A stretch of 64,000 bases of DNA. It comes from Breviolum minutum Mf 1.05b.01 (lineage: Eukaryota > Sar > Dinophyceae > Suessiales > Symbiodiniaceae). The position numbers and the translations under genes were made by a program. Under the pieces are notes generated by a model. That model did no database searches. It saw nothing but the letters and a program-made list of their open reading frames with translations, and was not told the DNA's origin. The stretch lies in NCBI GenBank assembly GCA_000507305.1, contig DF239838.1:1-64000 (forward strand). The letters are read 5' to 3'. This document shows positions 1-10,562 of the stretch, piece by piece (positions within the stretch are counted from its first letter, which is position 1; every line of letters starts with the position of its first letter).

Positions 1-847
1 CAAAGAGATGTATATACATAACATATTTGATTTATTTAGATATATTGACATATGATAATTCATGAAAATATGGATTTTTGGATCATATAAACATCGGGCC
101 CTAGCTAGGAATCACTCGATGGACGATTTTTTTAGGGACTCCTAAGCTAGGCTCAACCACCAACATTAGTTACCAAGAAATGACCATATAGGTTGATTCA
201 TCAAGTTGAGATATAGCTCAAAATCGACCTAACTTGAGAAACCTTCAAATCCCTTGGCGAAATGGTTGAAATTTGAGGCAATTCGGCTGTTTTTTTTGAC
301 AGACACATCCATCCTGTGGTAGATCCTTCCAACTTGTGGTTAGATCTTCCGCCAAAAAATGACGTCGGATGCATGTTTCGATAGGATATGTATAGGTGAA
401 GGAGGTAAAGGATGATTTTCCGCCAACAAAAAAAAGCGCCTCCGAAACAACTATTAAAGGAAGTCCAAAAAAGAGGAGTTCTCGTTTCTCCTGCAGGTTT
501 TACATTCAAAATGATCAAACTAAAATCCAGCCATCATATGAGAGGGAGCGATAAATGAAGGGATTGGGAACTATGGATCTTTTTTGCCCGTGTGACTTAT
601 GTACTGCAAAAGTACACCCGTAGGAGCTATTTATTTTTCGAGTCCCAGAAATTTTCAAGATGAGGACGAGTAGTCTGAACATGACCTTGTTTTATGAAAA
701 TTACCACAAATTCACTTCCAACGAGATTCGCAAAAAACACTTTTCCTGGAAGGTTAGTGGTAGTGACCGGTGTGGCTCTGTTGGGGAGATCTCAGTTGAA
801 AAGCACATGGAAACGGAGATGCAAGAAATGGTGCTTTACCCTCTCCC

Positions 848-985
848 TGAAACTAACAGCGAGCTTGCCCTTGCAAAATTATTCATGGGTGGAGTCAATG
901 ACATTTTTTTTGCCTTTTGGGGCAATTTTGGCCTATCTTCTGGGGCTTTTGCAGTGTTCCAATTTCCCGAAGAGGACCACAGATT
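848..985 (+). mobile_element. Family A element, left end and degenerate body
   Basis: CTCTCCCTGAAACTAACAG at 841-859 matches the family-A left terminus. A matching right terminus is not clear, so the right limit is a guess. It begins exactly where an upstream open frame could use a GA donor. Confidence 0.4.
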
Positions 986-1880
986 TTGGAACTGTGGTTT
1001 TGACAGACCTGAAAAGAAGCAGCGAAAAACAAAACTGTTTTTTTTGAGTCCGCAATTTTCTGGAAATTGTACTGAGTCCAAACTTGTAAACAGTCCAGTC
1101 CACTTCGTTTTTGAGTTGGAAATTTCTGCCTCCTACCAGTCTGGAACCCACCAGGAAACCAATAGAATCATTCAGGATTTCTGGCCAGTTATATGGTGGG
1201 ATTCTACTGAGCCATCATAAGGATCTCTATCCAACAACCAGTATAATGAGATGTAACAAGATTTTGTTTAGCTGCCTATTTATATTTGGCCTATTCACTT
1301 GCTTATTTGTAGTTCCATGAATCAGGCCTTTATGTTTTGGGAATGTTCATGCCAAGATGAGCCTTCCACAGATTTGATTAGCGTTCAACCATTAGGGACA
1401 AACATGGCGGCAGTCGGTTGTGCTTGTTACGCCCTTGTCAGGTGCGATTTGTTAGTTTTGGGGAGGGTGTGTTTTCCAGAACCACGTGATTCTTGGAACC
1501 CCTTCCTTTGTATAAGTTTAATGTTCTGAGAATCGAGCTGAGGTCTACTACATTGAAAGGACTTGTCGAAAGGCGCTTGGCAACAAAGGGTGGAAAACAA
1601 AGGGTCGGAAACGTATTTTTGTATATTTGCAAATTGTTTTGGAGGGCTTTAGATCAATCCTAAATTATATTCATGGACTGTTTTGAGCAGTTTTAGATCA
1701 ACAGCTTTAGATAACATTTTCATCAATCCGAACAATCCTAGATAAAGTGGACTTTTTTTTGCTGGGAGTGAAGCTCTTCAATGACGCAAAGAGTGCCTCA
1801 CTTTTTATGTGGATAATTTCCGGAACTAAGTTGCTTCTACCAAGAGCAGGACCCTCCCCTTTAAAGATCAAACATGAATA

Positions 1881-1975
1881 TACCCTCTTGGGAACTAGCA
1901 TGTCCCCTCCCAAAGGTTTTGAGTCGATGATTTTCCGAAGTTCCCAAGGTGGGATATGTTAATTCCCTGGAGCGT
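1881..1975 (+). mobile_element. Family G dispersed repeat copy 1
   Basis: It contains GGGAACTAGCATGTCCCC, then TTTTGAGTCGATGATTTTCC, then GGTGGGATATGT. The same ordered blocks recur at about 29085-29195, 43557-43640 and, weaker, 54047-54117, so this is a dispersed family rather than unique sequence. Confidence 0.6.
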
Positions 1976-2319
1976 ACTTCCCTCTGGTCAACTTGAATCC
2001 CAAGCTGAATCCCAAGCACTCGTGGATTTCAACAAGAGGTACTGCAGGGAAAAACTCTCTTTCGTTAGGGGCAAGATAACCTTGGACTTGTTTTGTAGTT
2101 ACGGCGATTTTGGATACGGCTTGGGATCCCATGGGATGATTCATCACCAATTTCACCACCATTTGAGATCATCATTTTTTTTGTGTCACCAAAAATCCAT
2201 CCGCATCTTATCATAGTCGCTCCAACCATCCGAAACTCGCCATGGAAATCATCGGACACTGTTTTCTTGAAGCTCTAGAAATAGGGCTACCCAGCTTGCT
2301 TTGCAACCTGGGTGTGTAG

Positions 2320-2374
2320 GCCTGGAAATGAAGCCCTCCGCTACTTGGCACCGGAGATTCTGCTCCAACACGAG
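2320..2374 (+). CDS. Gene A exon: APE motif (subdomain VIII)
   Basis: The acceptor is TGTGTAG|G. Translation from 2321 gives PGNEALRYLAPEILLQHE. APE is at 2348-2356. The donor is GC at 2375. The start is inferred from the AG|G rule that works across the window; the motif is seen directly. Confidence 0.6.
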
Positions 2375-2464
2375 GCGGCCCCGAGCCGTTGAAATTCTCC
2401 GTTTTTTCCATGACGAAAGGTGAGTAACAAATTGCTCCTGTAAAGATCAAAGTTGGAAAGGTGA

Positions 2465-2552
<88 letters not shown>

Positions 2553-2749
2553 GATGACATTGATGACATTGATGACATTGATGATCATCATAACGATAAG
2601 AGCTATAAGAATCTCACCCCTCAAATTTTTGGGCACGAAATTTTCCCTAAGGTTTGTTGCCCTCCGATGCAAAGCCCAAAAACGACGCGGGGCCAGGAGC
2701 ACAGTTCTGCCTCGGATATGTGGGCCTTGGGAGTGATCTTGTGCCTTGG
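2320..2749 (+). CDS. Gene A: protein kinase C-lobe, two exons (partial gene)
   Basis: Two exons separated by a 322-base intron encode kinase subdomains VIII and IX. Exon 1 (2320-2374) reads ...EALRYLAPEILLQHE, with the APE motif of the activation segment. Exon 2 (2697-2749) reads EHSSASDMWALGVILC, with the D-x-W-x-x-G motif. They join in phase 0 using a GC donor (GAG then GCGGCC) and an AG|G acceptor. The joined spacing from APE to the Asp is 12 residues, normal for a Ser/Thr kinase. The N-lobe and catalytic loop must lie before the window; the gene continues at 9443. After exon 2 the frame closes (TGA), with a GTGAAG donor at 2750. Reading through in the +1 frame gives further open sequence, so a 1-base indel is an alternative. 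Substrate and subfamily cannot be told from this fragment. Confidence 0.65.
2375..2696 (+). repeat. Gene A intron with (ATG)n microsatellite
   Basis: GC..AG intron. It holds a pure (ATG)28 run at 2466-2550 followed by three ATTGATGAC units to about 2583. The run is open in all frames and makes artificial poly-Met and poly-His ORFs on the two strands. Confidence 0.7.
2697..2749 (+). CDS. Gene A exon: D-x-W-x-x-G motif (subdomain IX)
   Basis: The acceptor is GGCCAG|G. It encodes EHSSASDMWALGVILCL, where the Asp-Met-Trp-Ala-Leu-Gly segment is the helix F motif that anchors the kinase C-lobe. The donor GTGAAG follows two bases of the next codon. The same subdomain could not be found in gene B. 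Confidence 0.65.
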
Positions 2750-3231
2750 GTGAAGCGGATCCAAGGGAAATGCCGCTTCGAAAGGAAGGTTTTTCCATAT
2801 GTTAAAAAAGTATGTACATATACAAGTGCACTCTGTACATACATGCAAAGATATGTGTATATATATATATATATATACATATATATACAAGCAAATATTT
2901 CTATACATATTAAAACAGAAAAAGGGGAGTTTGTCACAACTTGGGGGTGGTTGGTGCAGCGTATATCATTGAATTTTTCACGCCCAGCTATATAGCATAA
3001 TATTCTAATAATGACATTTCCAAGATCCGATGAATGCACCAACGTTCATGACGTTTTCGATGGAAATTTTCACCATTTCCTACTTGCAGTTTTCGTCGTC
3101 GTACGGTTTGAACCGTCCGTTCAACAGCCATCCCGCACTGTGGCGCAAGGTTCATGACACCGAGTCATGCGTACACCATTCACATGTAAAGTCACGCAAC
3201 TATTGGTTTTTTGCTATATCTTTGTACCGTC
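2750..3231. other. Gene A intron sequence with (TA)n run
   Basis: It holds a (TA)n stretch at about 2857-2886 and otherwise low-complexity or unremarkable sequence. The first 50 bases (2751-2800) are GC-rich and open in one frame, compatible with a frameshifted extension of the exon before it. Confidence 0.4.
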
Positions 3232-3299
3232 AGCCAAATAGCGGCGCGCAAACGTCGACTCCTGGCCAAAAATGCTGCCCAGTTGTACAGGGATCATTT
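3232..3299 (+). CDS. Candidate gene A exon (basic helix)
   Basis: It is GC-richer than its surroundings and encodes AARKRRLLAKNAAQLYR, an amphipathic basic helix. The acceptor would be TCAG|C, not the preferred AG|G, so the start is doubtful. A GA donor (AGG|GATCAT) is possible at the end. No family is recognised. Confidence 0.3.
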
Positions 3300-3775
3300 C
3301 ATGAACCATGATAATTGCTATGTATCCCAATTTTATATATGGTCTTTTCCTCGCCGTAGAAATTCCACTTTTTCGGGAAAATGGGGATATCAGCCAAGGG
3401 GTTAGCTGTTTGCTGTTCCTCAAGTTCCAGGTATGAGCTCTTGACCGCTCAATCACCTTGGCCAACGGACTGGCCATCCGGCTTTGGGGGAGCTCCCCCG
3501 GAACCAAAATGTCGGTTGAATTGAAGTCGTCTTCTTTCCCAAAGGAAAACATGATGGTGTGGTGTTTTTTTATTTCTAAAGTTTTTTTTGAGTATTTGAT
3601 GCTTTGCATGCATTATCATGTTTGGGGGTGAATTGAAACTCAGCAAAATTGCAGCGAGTCTTTCTGGAAAGAAGTCCATACGTCTCTTCAATTCAAGTTG
3701 AAACGGGTCATGAAAAAATATTGGAGGAAGTGTCTGACCATGGCGGAAAAAAAACATCTCAACTGATTATAATTG

Positions 3776-3860
3776 CCCGGAAATTAACAGCTCGCCCCTG
3801 AAAAGTGATTGGAAGACGACATTCCTTCTAAAATGGAACCTTTTCAGCGGACATTCGTTG
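3776..3860 (+). mobile_element. Family A element, degenerate copy
   Basis: ATTAACAGCTCGCCCCTGAAAAGTG, followed by TGGAAGACGACATTCC and a TTTTCAGCGG block, is the order seen in complete family-A copies (for example 10446-10562). The terminal repeats are eroded. Confidence 0.45.
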
Positions 3861-4401
3861 GTTTTCAAGGGATTATATCACGTTTTTTTTGTGGTTGCAG
3901 TCGTTTTTGTCGCTTTTGGTCGCTGAAGTTTTCGAAATCTCGAAACAAATGCTGTGGACTCTCAGCCTTCCCAAAAAAGCCATGGATAAGTCATCGGAAA
4001 AACGTCCGGGTTACCTTGAGGTTTCATCTTAAGGATACTGCCGAAAAAGGATACGACTCGAAATCTATCCCTTTTTTGCCCCCAAAAACGAGTTTTTCAG
4101 GGTGTTGTTTTTTTGGCAGAAACTGATCGGTGAATTTTGGGATGATATTTTTGGCACCAATTTGGGATGATGATAAAAACAGCCAGATGACTCTCAAGTT
4201 GATTGGATGATGATTCATCCATTACAAAAATGATATTTACTGGTGTATCACAAATCTGTCGACAAAAGCCATCACTATATTCATCTAGTTTACTATTACT
4301 TTCACTATCTGAAATATGGGTGTATCAATTCATTTGACCCACATCTCAAGGAGATCAAGGTCAATAGATGGGGTTTTGGAGATCTTGGAACCTCGGAACC
4401 C

Positions 4402-4545
4402 CCCTTCGAAAAACAGCGTGGAGCCTGGAGGATCTGCCGCGCTTGCAGGAAGCACTGCAGACACGACCTTTGCGACCCTTACCTGCCAGGCCCGGGCCCC
4501 CGGGCTTGGAGGACGGGCCCCTGGTGTTGGGGGAAAGGTTTTCTA
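4402..4545 (+). CDS. Candidate gene A exon in a GC-rich island
   Basis: A GC-rich island contrasts sharply with the AT-rich flanks. One frame reads SLEDLPRLQEALQTRPL and then proline-rich sequence. AG|G sits at 4449 (CTTGCAG|GAAGCACTG), so the exon may start there. The EALQ stretch resembles the EALQMQWL exon of gene B, but here the domain order would be wrong for gene A, since the R-W-T-A exon comes later at 9443. Frame and role are unsure. Confidence 0.3.
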
Positions 4546-4814
4546 GGATGAATCGTGAGATAGTCATCATAACTTCCATTATCCAACAATTGTTTTTTTT
4601 CTTTGTTTCTTGGTGATTTCTATACACAAATTTGTACTTGTATTTGTTTTGTTTTTTTTCTTGTGACTTTTCTGCTATTTCTTATCATAAACTTCATCAC
4701 TGTTTGGTAGGAATAATGGTGAAACAATTATTTACCCAGGTTTGAAACACTCTTGGAGGTGGAATTGACCTAACTTTTTGAGTTTTCAGGAAAAAATGCT
4801 TCAATCTTAGCTCT

Positions 4815-5054
<240 letters not shown>

Positions 5055-5128
5055 AACCTGCGGGCCGGATGGCTCTACCTGCATAAAACACACCGACCTT
5101 TGAGTTTTTGGACTTTCTTTCCCCCGAG

Positions 5129-5197
5129 GCATGCAGAGCTGGCACCATTGTGTTACTCCTTGTTGAAGCTGGGGGGCCTTGGGACAAGTTGCGCGGG
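5129..5197 (+). CDS. Candidate exon directly after the (TTG)n block
   Basis: Between CCCCGAG|G and a GTGAAT donor at 5198 there are exactly 23 codons in phase 0, encoding ACRAGTIVLLLVEAGG then PWDKLRG. Both splice sites fit the rule of the window and the base composition is exon-like. It could belong to gene A. No family is recognised. Confidence 0.35.
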
Positions 5198-7079
5198 GTG
5201 AATTTTCGAAACGCGGAGTTTTTTTGTTTTTTGGTGGGTGAGTTGTGTTTTGTGAAGATTTCTTTTTGAAATTTGATGGTAGTTTTTTTTTGTTTCTTTT
5301 GAAGAAAAGCAACATGTGGGTGAAATATGCTGGGTGGTTTTTGTTTGGCACATTTCTTTTATTCATTGCAGACATTGGTTGGTTGGAAGAATTTTTCGGT
5401 GGGATGTTTGTTGAATGTATGAAAAGGATTGCTTGTTTTGGCCGGGGGCCTTTTGCAGAATTTTGGGGGGAAAATCCTTTTGAAGCGGTGGAAGTGTTTT
5501 GGTGCCTTCGAAGATTCCCAGAAAATTCCATGGAGTACACTCCGGTGAACTAACATGGCAATGGAAAATGGACCCGGATTGAAGATGTATTTCCTATTGA
5601 AAATGGGGATATTCCATTGCTATGTTAGTTTTTACCAGAGGGTATAGCAAATATGGCATTTCAGGTTACCACCTACAGTACCTTTTCGCAAAGGAACATA
5701 CACTGGAATTCCATCGAGCAGCCTTTGATTCATGTCATTGCAGTTGATGGACAAACATATCGGGAAAAACATCACTTGAGATTGAAAAAGATAGTGGCAA
5801 AATCAAGCAAATCTTGGCATTGAGTTGGGTAGGAATGGGTAAATCATAACTAGGTGTTTCAACGTTATTTATTTTTTGCCCCTCATCCTTGGGGAAACTG
5901 TTAACTTTCGTAATTCTATGTCGCTAAGGATCAGGTATGTTACTAAGGGCTTGCATACAAGGAGCATCATGTGTCCAGAGTGGAAGTGAATACTGGCGTG
6001 AAAACAACAACTAAGTTGGATACTTACTTGAGGGTTGCATGCTTTCAAGTATCCCACGCCCAAGCTTTTCAATGTCCGACATAAGGAATGATCTTGTCAC
6101 TAAGGAAGAGTTATGTTGGGGATTGCATTTTCAAGTCAAACTAGCGTCGTAGCCTTCCAGACAGTTTTGAGATGATTTGTGCAAATAGCAAGTGAATTTG
6201 GGCACAAAAGATCAAGCTCACAAGCGGAAGTTGTCCATATATTATTACAATATGTATCGAAGTGTTGCTGCAAAACCAGCCGGTTTGCGTTAACGCATGT
6301 TAAAACTTGTTTGCATTTGTCAGTTTTGTACAAGGTTCACCGGCACTGGCATCGATTTCACAGCTGGATTCCAATCGTACCTGTTTCAACCAAACTCCAA
6401 ACATCAATGTAATGTATGGGTATATTTTCGTTCTCAATCGGGTGTATAGCGCTCAGACATTCCCCATATAAACCGCATCGACACACACACACACAGGGCA
6501 AATCAAATTGCAATGGAACCAAAACGGCCTTTTCAAGGGTTGTGTTTTTTCAGCCCCAGTGGTAAGTAGTTTTTGTTTCTGGGACGTTTCTTTGTATTGT
6601 AGTATGTGGCAAGTACAGCCACATATATATTTAAATATATATATATATGTCTGTATATATTATCATGCCTAGGTATACAGTATACAGGTTTTCGAGAACC
6701 TCGTTCGTAGGCATTACTTGCCTAAGATGTTTGTTTCGCTTTTGCCTGCTTGAAAATAGTAGTACCAATCGTTTTTTTTCTGGGCAGCTTTGTTTTTATG
6801 CCAAATGACTAAGAAAATCTAAGAAAGGAATCTATAACATTGTTTTCCTCCCATTTCAGTGGGCAATACCGGGTATGAATTCAAAGATTTCTTTCCCTGG
6901 GGACCTTTGGCAGATCTTTACTTTCTTTGTGAAAAGGCCTTAAATTCATACCTGGCCATGTATTTAAGGATCTCTTTCTGGGGGCCTTTGACAAACCTGT
7001 AGATATTCATTTCGGTGCAAAATCACTCCAATTCACACCAAGGTGTCAATTTAAGAATTGTCCACCATTTTTTTGTTGN
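5198..7079. other. Spacer or intron
   Basis: Apart from the family-C element at 5536, it holds a short (CA)n at 6481-6495, a (TA)n at about 6626-6650 and AT-rich sequence with no exon I can support. It ends with a single N at 7079 beside the 20-bp satellite. Confidence 0.5.
5536..5644 (+). mobile_element. Family C TIR element copy 1
   Basis: The left end TACACTCCGGTGAACTAACA and the right end TGTTAGTTTTTACCAGAGGG are near inverted repeats. The core has TTGAAGATGTATTTCCTA, found in every family-C copy (37581, 49345, 36318). Length is about 109 bp. Confidence 0.75.
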
Positions 7080-7426
7080 GACATTTGGCCCGAAATAAGG
7101 ACATTTTCCCCGAAATAAGGACATTTGGCCCGAAATAAGGACATTTAGCCCGAAATAAGGACATTTGGCCCGAAATAAGGACATTTTCCCCGAAATAAGG
7201 ACATTTGGCCCGAAATAAGGACATTTAGCCCGAAATAAGGACATTTGGCCCGAAATAAGGACATTTTCCCCGAAATAAGGACATTTGGCCCGAAATAAGG
7301 ACATTTAGCCCGAAATAAGGACATTTGGCCCGAAATAAGGACATTTGCATTTGGCCCGAAATAAGGACATTTGGCCCGAAATAAGGACATTTGGTCTGAA
7401 ATAAGGACATTTGGCCCGAAATAGGA
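7080..7426. repeat. 20-bp satellite with 80-bp higher-order repeat
   Basis: About 17 tandem copies of ACATTTGGCCCGAAATAAGG. Variants at bases 7-8 follow the fixed order GG, TC, GG, AG, so the true period is 80 bp, repeated three times in 7081-7320. The last units are less regular, with one short duplication at 7341-7350. Each 20-mer shifts the frame, so a 60-base cycle is open on the minus strand and makes a repeated CPYFGPNVLISG/MSLFRAK peptide. I treat this as satellite DNA, not a gene. Confidence 0.9.
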
Positions 7427-7499
7427 CGCAGTTCGTGCGTGGCCGGGCCAAGCAAGTATGGCTGAATTTCTTTGTTCACAAAAAGATATTTAGGCGTTT

Positions 7500-8262
7500 T
7501 TTTCCTGAATGTTGGTGCTCCAAAATCTGAATTCAAGCGTTTTTTACTTGATCTTTTTTGGGCTGCAAACTCCTATAGGCCTGAATTTACGCGTTTTTTT
7601 CTTGAATTTTTGTTCCAAACTCTTTAAATTCAGGCCTAGGTCTGAATTTAAGCGTTTTTTCCTGAATTTTTGCTCCATTTTTTTTAAATTTCAGACCTAG
7701 GTCTGAATTTAAGTTTTTTTCCCTAAATCTTTGGGCTCAAAAATCCTTAAATTCAGGCCTAGGTCTGAATTTAGACGTTTTTTGCTGAATTTTTGCTAAT
7801 TCCTTAACAAGGTCTAGGTCTGAATTTAAGCGTCTTTTTCCTGAATTTTTCCTCCGAAATTTTTAAATTCAGACCTACTAGGTCTGAAATTTCCTAAATC
7901 TTTGGGCTCAAAAATCCTTAAATTCAGGCCTAGGTCTGAATTTAAGCGTTTTTTGCTGAATTTTTGCTCCAAAATTTTTAAATTCAGACCTAGGTCTGAA
8001 TTTAAGCGGTTTTTTCCTAAATCTTTGGGCTCAAAAATCCTTAAAGTCAGGCCTAGGTCTGAATTTAAGGGTTTTTTCCTGAATTTTTGCTCCAAATTTT
8101 TTAAATTCAGACCTAGGTCTGAATTTAAGCGGTTTTTCCTAAATCTTTGGGCTCAAAAATCCTTAAATTCGGGCCTAGGTCTGATCTTAAGCGTTTTTGC
8201 ACTCCAAAATCATTGAATTCGTACCTAGGTATGAATTTAAGGGTATGTTTCCTGAGTTTTTG
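7500..8262. repeat. Tandem array of about 12 palindromes, ~60-bp period
   Basis: Every ~60 bases the sequence returns to a palindrome made of AAATTCAG(A/G)CCT joined to its complement AGGTCTGAATTT. Centres are near 7638, 7698, 7761, 7818, 7877, 7934, 7993, 8056, 8117, 8178 and 8227. Two spacer types alternate: a CCTGAATTTTTGCTCC type and a CCTAAATCTTTGGGCTC type. The real unit is therefore a dimer of about 120 bp. The last unit (8212-8241) has changed to TACCTAGGTA but stays palindromic. Confidence 0.85.
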
Positions 8263-8984
8263 GGTTCAGGAATCAGGACAAATTTGTGAAAAAGTCCGTA
8301 AAGTTGAAATTGAGGTCGTTTCTGCCGTACCGAGGTTATACTTTACACTTGAAGGCATTCGAAATAATGGAGAAATTACTCAAGATCCAAGGAGAAAATT
8401 TATTTTAGCGTGGGTGCCTCTGAGATAAGGAATGTTTTTTGATTGAAGGAACAAATTCGGAGCTCAGATGTAAGTCGGATTTTGAGATATTGTTTGTGCG
8501 TGATTTGGTTGCTGCCTTTAAAGAGCCAGACCCATTCCAGGATTTTGTTTTTTGACCCTGACCTTCATGGCATAGTGAGGCTTCACATTCAGGATTTTTC
8601 TTTGAAGCCACTCCCTGAATTCAGAATACTTAGGGTTGTTGAAATGAAAACGCCCATTGGATGCTTAACTTCATTTGTGCAAGCTGACCAGCCTTCAGTG
8701 CATAGCTCCGTCCTTAAATTCATACCTGCACCTTGAATTACGAAAGTTAACAGGGGAAACGATCCCATCTGACGTGCGCATATTTTTCAATTGGGTTGCT
8801 TCAACCACCAATTAGATAATGTCCACCTTACCTCTCATCTAATTTGGCTATGAGCAGTCAAAGTCCTTCAGCTTGGTTGAGGTCTATGATACCATTCACA
8901 TAACCAACCAGTTTGCCGAACATGTATTCAACAGGTCACCCATACATTGGAAAGCTCTCCCTCTTTCCAAGGAATAGTCACCGT

Positions 8985-9097
8985 ACTGTTGATGGTTCAG
9001 AATCCGGCTAACCACTTGATATGGTAGATATTCATTGTTCATTTGTTTTTTTTAAAGATCCCTGGTGGTTCGCCAGATTTCTTGAACCATCAACAGT
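8985..9097 (+). mobile_element. Family E TIR element copy 1
   Basis: ACTGTTGATGGTTCA and its complement TGAACCATCAACAGT form 15-bp perfect terminal inverted repeats 113 bp apart. The inner blocks AACCACTTGATATGG and CCCTGGTGGT recur in the copies at 15796, 25219 and 30187. The ends read GT...CAACAG, so the element could act as a GT-AG intron. Confidence 0.8.
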
Positions 9098-9270
9098 TGT
9101 TGTGTGTCACGTTGACATGAAACATGTTGAATCAGGTGCCTGAAAATAATCCCATGATGGGACGGGTCCCTTCTTTCCTGGGGACAGGATTGGGGAGGCC
9201 CCCTGAAAATCTCCCACGATTTTTGGCATTGTCAAAATTATGGACCGGAAAGATCAACCTAACTGTCCTA

Positions 9271-9373
9271 GGCTAGGTGGTGGTTTCAAATATATTTTAT
9301 TTTCACTTGGGGTTTCATGATCCAATTTGACTTCATGTTTTTTCAGATGGGTTTCTGCCCAACCACCAACCAG
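9271..9373 (+). mobile_element. Family F TIR element copy 1
   Basis: It has CTAGGTGGTGGTTTCAAAT, a TTTTATTTTCAC block, GATCCAATTTGAC, TTTTTCAGATGGG and ACCACCAACCAG. The termini (AGGTGGTGG / CCACCAACC) are inverted repeats. Confidence 0.75.
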
Positions 9374-9442
9374 TAATCTCAATCCCAAGTACTTTGAATA
9401 GATATGGAATCTCAACAACCCATCGCCGATCCCCAACATCAG

Positions 9443-9494
9443 GCGACGTCCTGAGCAACGTTGGACTGCCACAGAGCTCCTGCGGCAACAACTG
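9443..9494 (+). CDS. Gene A exon: kinase subdomain XI
   Basis: AG|G acceptor (ACATCAG|G) and GTGCAA donor at 9495. It starts with the third base of a codon and ends in phase 0, encoding RRPEQRWTATELLRQQL. This fits the invariant-arginine segment at the end of a kinase domain (P-x-x-R-W-T-A-x-E-L-L). It matches the phase left open by the D-M-W exon at 2749, although intermediate exons are probably missing. Tryptophan after the arginine is common in Ser/Thr kinases. Confidence 0.6.
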
Positions 9495-9747
9495 GTGCAA
9501 TCGAGGCACTTTTTTTGGGCCTAAAAATTGGCCCGAAAAAAGCTGCAAAAACGTGGGCGGTTTGAAAAGGTGGCTTCCAAAGGTTAATTCACGGGATGGT
9601 TGTGTGTGTTTTTGTTTTCTCTTGGAGTTTCCAAAAGTTTGAGAGATTTTGGCTTCCAGGTTGGGTGGTGTTCTTTTTCTTTTGACTTGATGGTTGGAGC
9701 AGAAAATCCCGATCTCGATGCCTCCCCCCAAAACAAAAAGAGCTTTC

Positions 9748-9857
9748 CTAGGTGGTCGTTTCAAGTTTCAAGTACTTATTTTTTAAATCCCTACTTGGGG
9801 AAATGATCCAATTTGACTACAGTAATATTTTCCATATGGGTTGAAGTCACCAACAAG
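9748..9857 (+). mobile_element. Family F TIR element copy 2
   Basis: CCTAGGTGGTCGTTTCAAG, CTTGGGGAAATGATCCAATT and TTGAAGTCACCAACAAG follow the family-F order; it is diverged in the middle. Confidence 0.65.
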
Positions 9858-10445
9858 ATTTGCTACTTGAAAGCGGGTCCCCATGACAAGTTGCACGACT
9901 GGCAGTCCAAGAATTTCCGGGTGCCCAGAAACTCCGGGTTTTTGAGACGCTCCCTTTCGAATCATCTCTTTTGGGGATCCAGTGGGCAGTTGCCACCTTC
10001 CAATTGATACTTGGGTGGTTTTCCTCCAAGAAATTGGCGAAAGGATTCGAACCCCAGTTGTGGCTGGGGTAACAGTTTAGGCCCCGTGGTTTGAGGTATC
10101 CACAAACGTCGAACTGGACAAAAAGCCGGCCATTTTGCACCCACGTTCTCAACGTGAAACCCATCGACCAACAAAAACTTCCAACAGATGCAACTGGGAT
10201 ACACCTACCCCAAGGATCACTGCACCCTATAATGGAAAGGTTGGAACCTGGTTTTGGCATGGTCTGGGTCCTATAAATAGCTAGTTTTGAGGAGTATACT
10301 TCGGGTAGTCTCAAAACAGGTAAGCCCACCTTTAAAGTACGACCTCCTAAAATTAGGGAGGATCTGGGTCCCGCAACTGGGAGGTTGTGAAATATTACAC
10401 CCAAAAAAGGAACGTCATTTCATGAGGTTACTAAGTCAAAGATAC

Positions 10446-10562
10446 GTACCCTCCCTGAAACTAACAGCTCGCCCCCCCAAAAATGGTGGTTTCCAATAGG
10501 AAGCTACCCTTATTCCAGGGGTCGATTTTCAGGGGCGAAAATGTTAGTTTCAGGGAGGGTAC
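10446..10562 (+). mobile_element. Family A TIR element, complete reference copy
   Basis: 117 bp with perfect 21-bp terminal inverted repeats: GTACCCTCCCTGAAACTAAC at the left and GTTAGTTTCAGGGAGGGTAC at the right. The second repeat layer is CTCGCCCC / GGGGCGAA. GTAC at each edge may be the target duplication. The inner edges GAAACTAAC and GTTAGTTTCAG|GG give GA and AG|G splice-type ends. Confidence 0.85.

Larger units (their letters stand above)
1..2319. other. Spacer or introns at the window edge
   Basis: I find no secure exon here. A short open stretch at about 788-847 on + runs directly into a family-A element end (CCT then GAAACTAACAG from 848), so it could be an exon closed by a GA donor. 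This is weak. A family-G element lies at 1881-1975. A tyrosine-glycine-DFG-tyrosine-glycine peptide at 2100-2120 on + could be the DFG exon of gene A just upstream of its APE exon, but DFG is only three residues and turns up by chance in a window this size. Confidence 0.4.
8263..9442. other. Spacer or intron
   Basis: It contains two TIR elements (8985 and 9271) and, on both sides of the palindrome array (6943 and 8714), single AAATTCATACCTG half-sites that look like degraded array units. No exon is supported. Confidence 0.45.

Noticed and set aside
2100..2120. YGDFGYGL as the DFG exon of gene A
   Set aside because: Kept only as a remark: no AG|G acceptor fits and DFG occurs by chance many times in six frames of 64 kb.
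2211..2798. 195-codon minus-strand ORF with a long poly-His run
   Set aside because: It is the (ATG)n microsatellite read on the other strand; the flanks contain + strand kinase exons.
7023..7536. Repeat protein CPYFGPNVLISG / MSLFRAK on the minus strand
   Set aside because: A product of the 20-bp satellite, open in every minus frame; an 80-bp DNA period explains it better than a protein repeat.
10021..10110. tRNA-like T-arm (GGGGTTCGAATCC on the minus strand)
   Set aside because: No acceptor stem, D-arm or anticodon arm can be built around it.
9847..10404. 185-codon minus-strand ORF
   Set aside because: No recognisable motif; overlaps a family F element; one such ORF is expected by chance in 64 kb at this composition.
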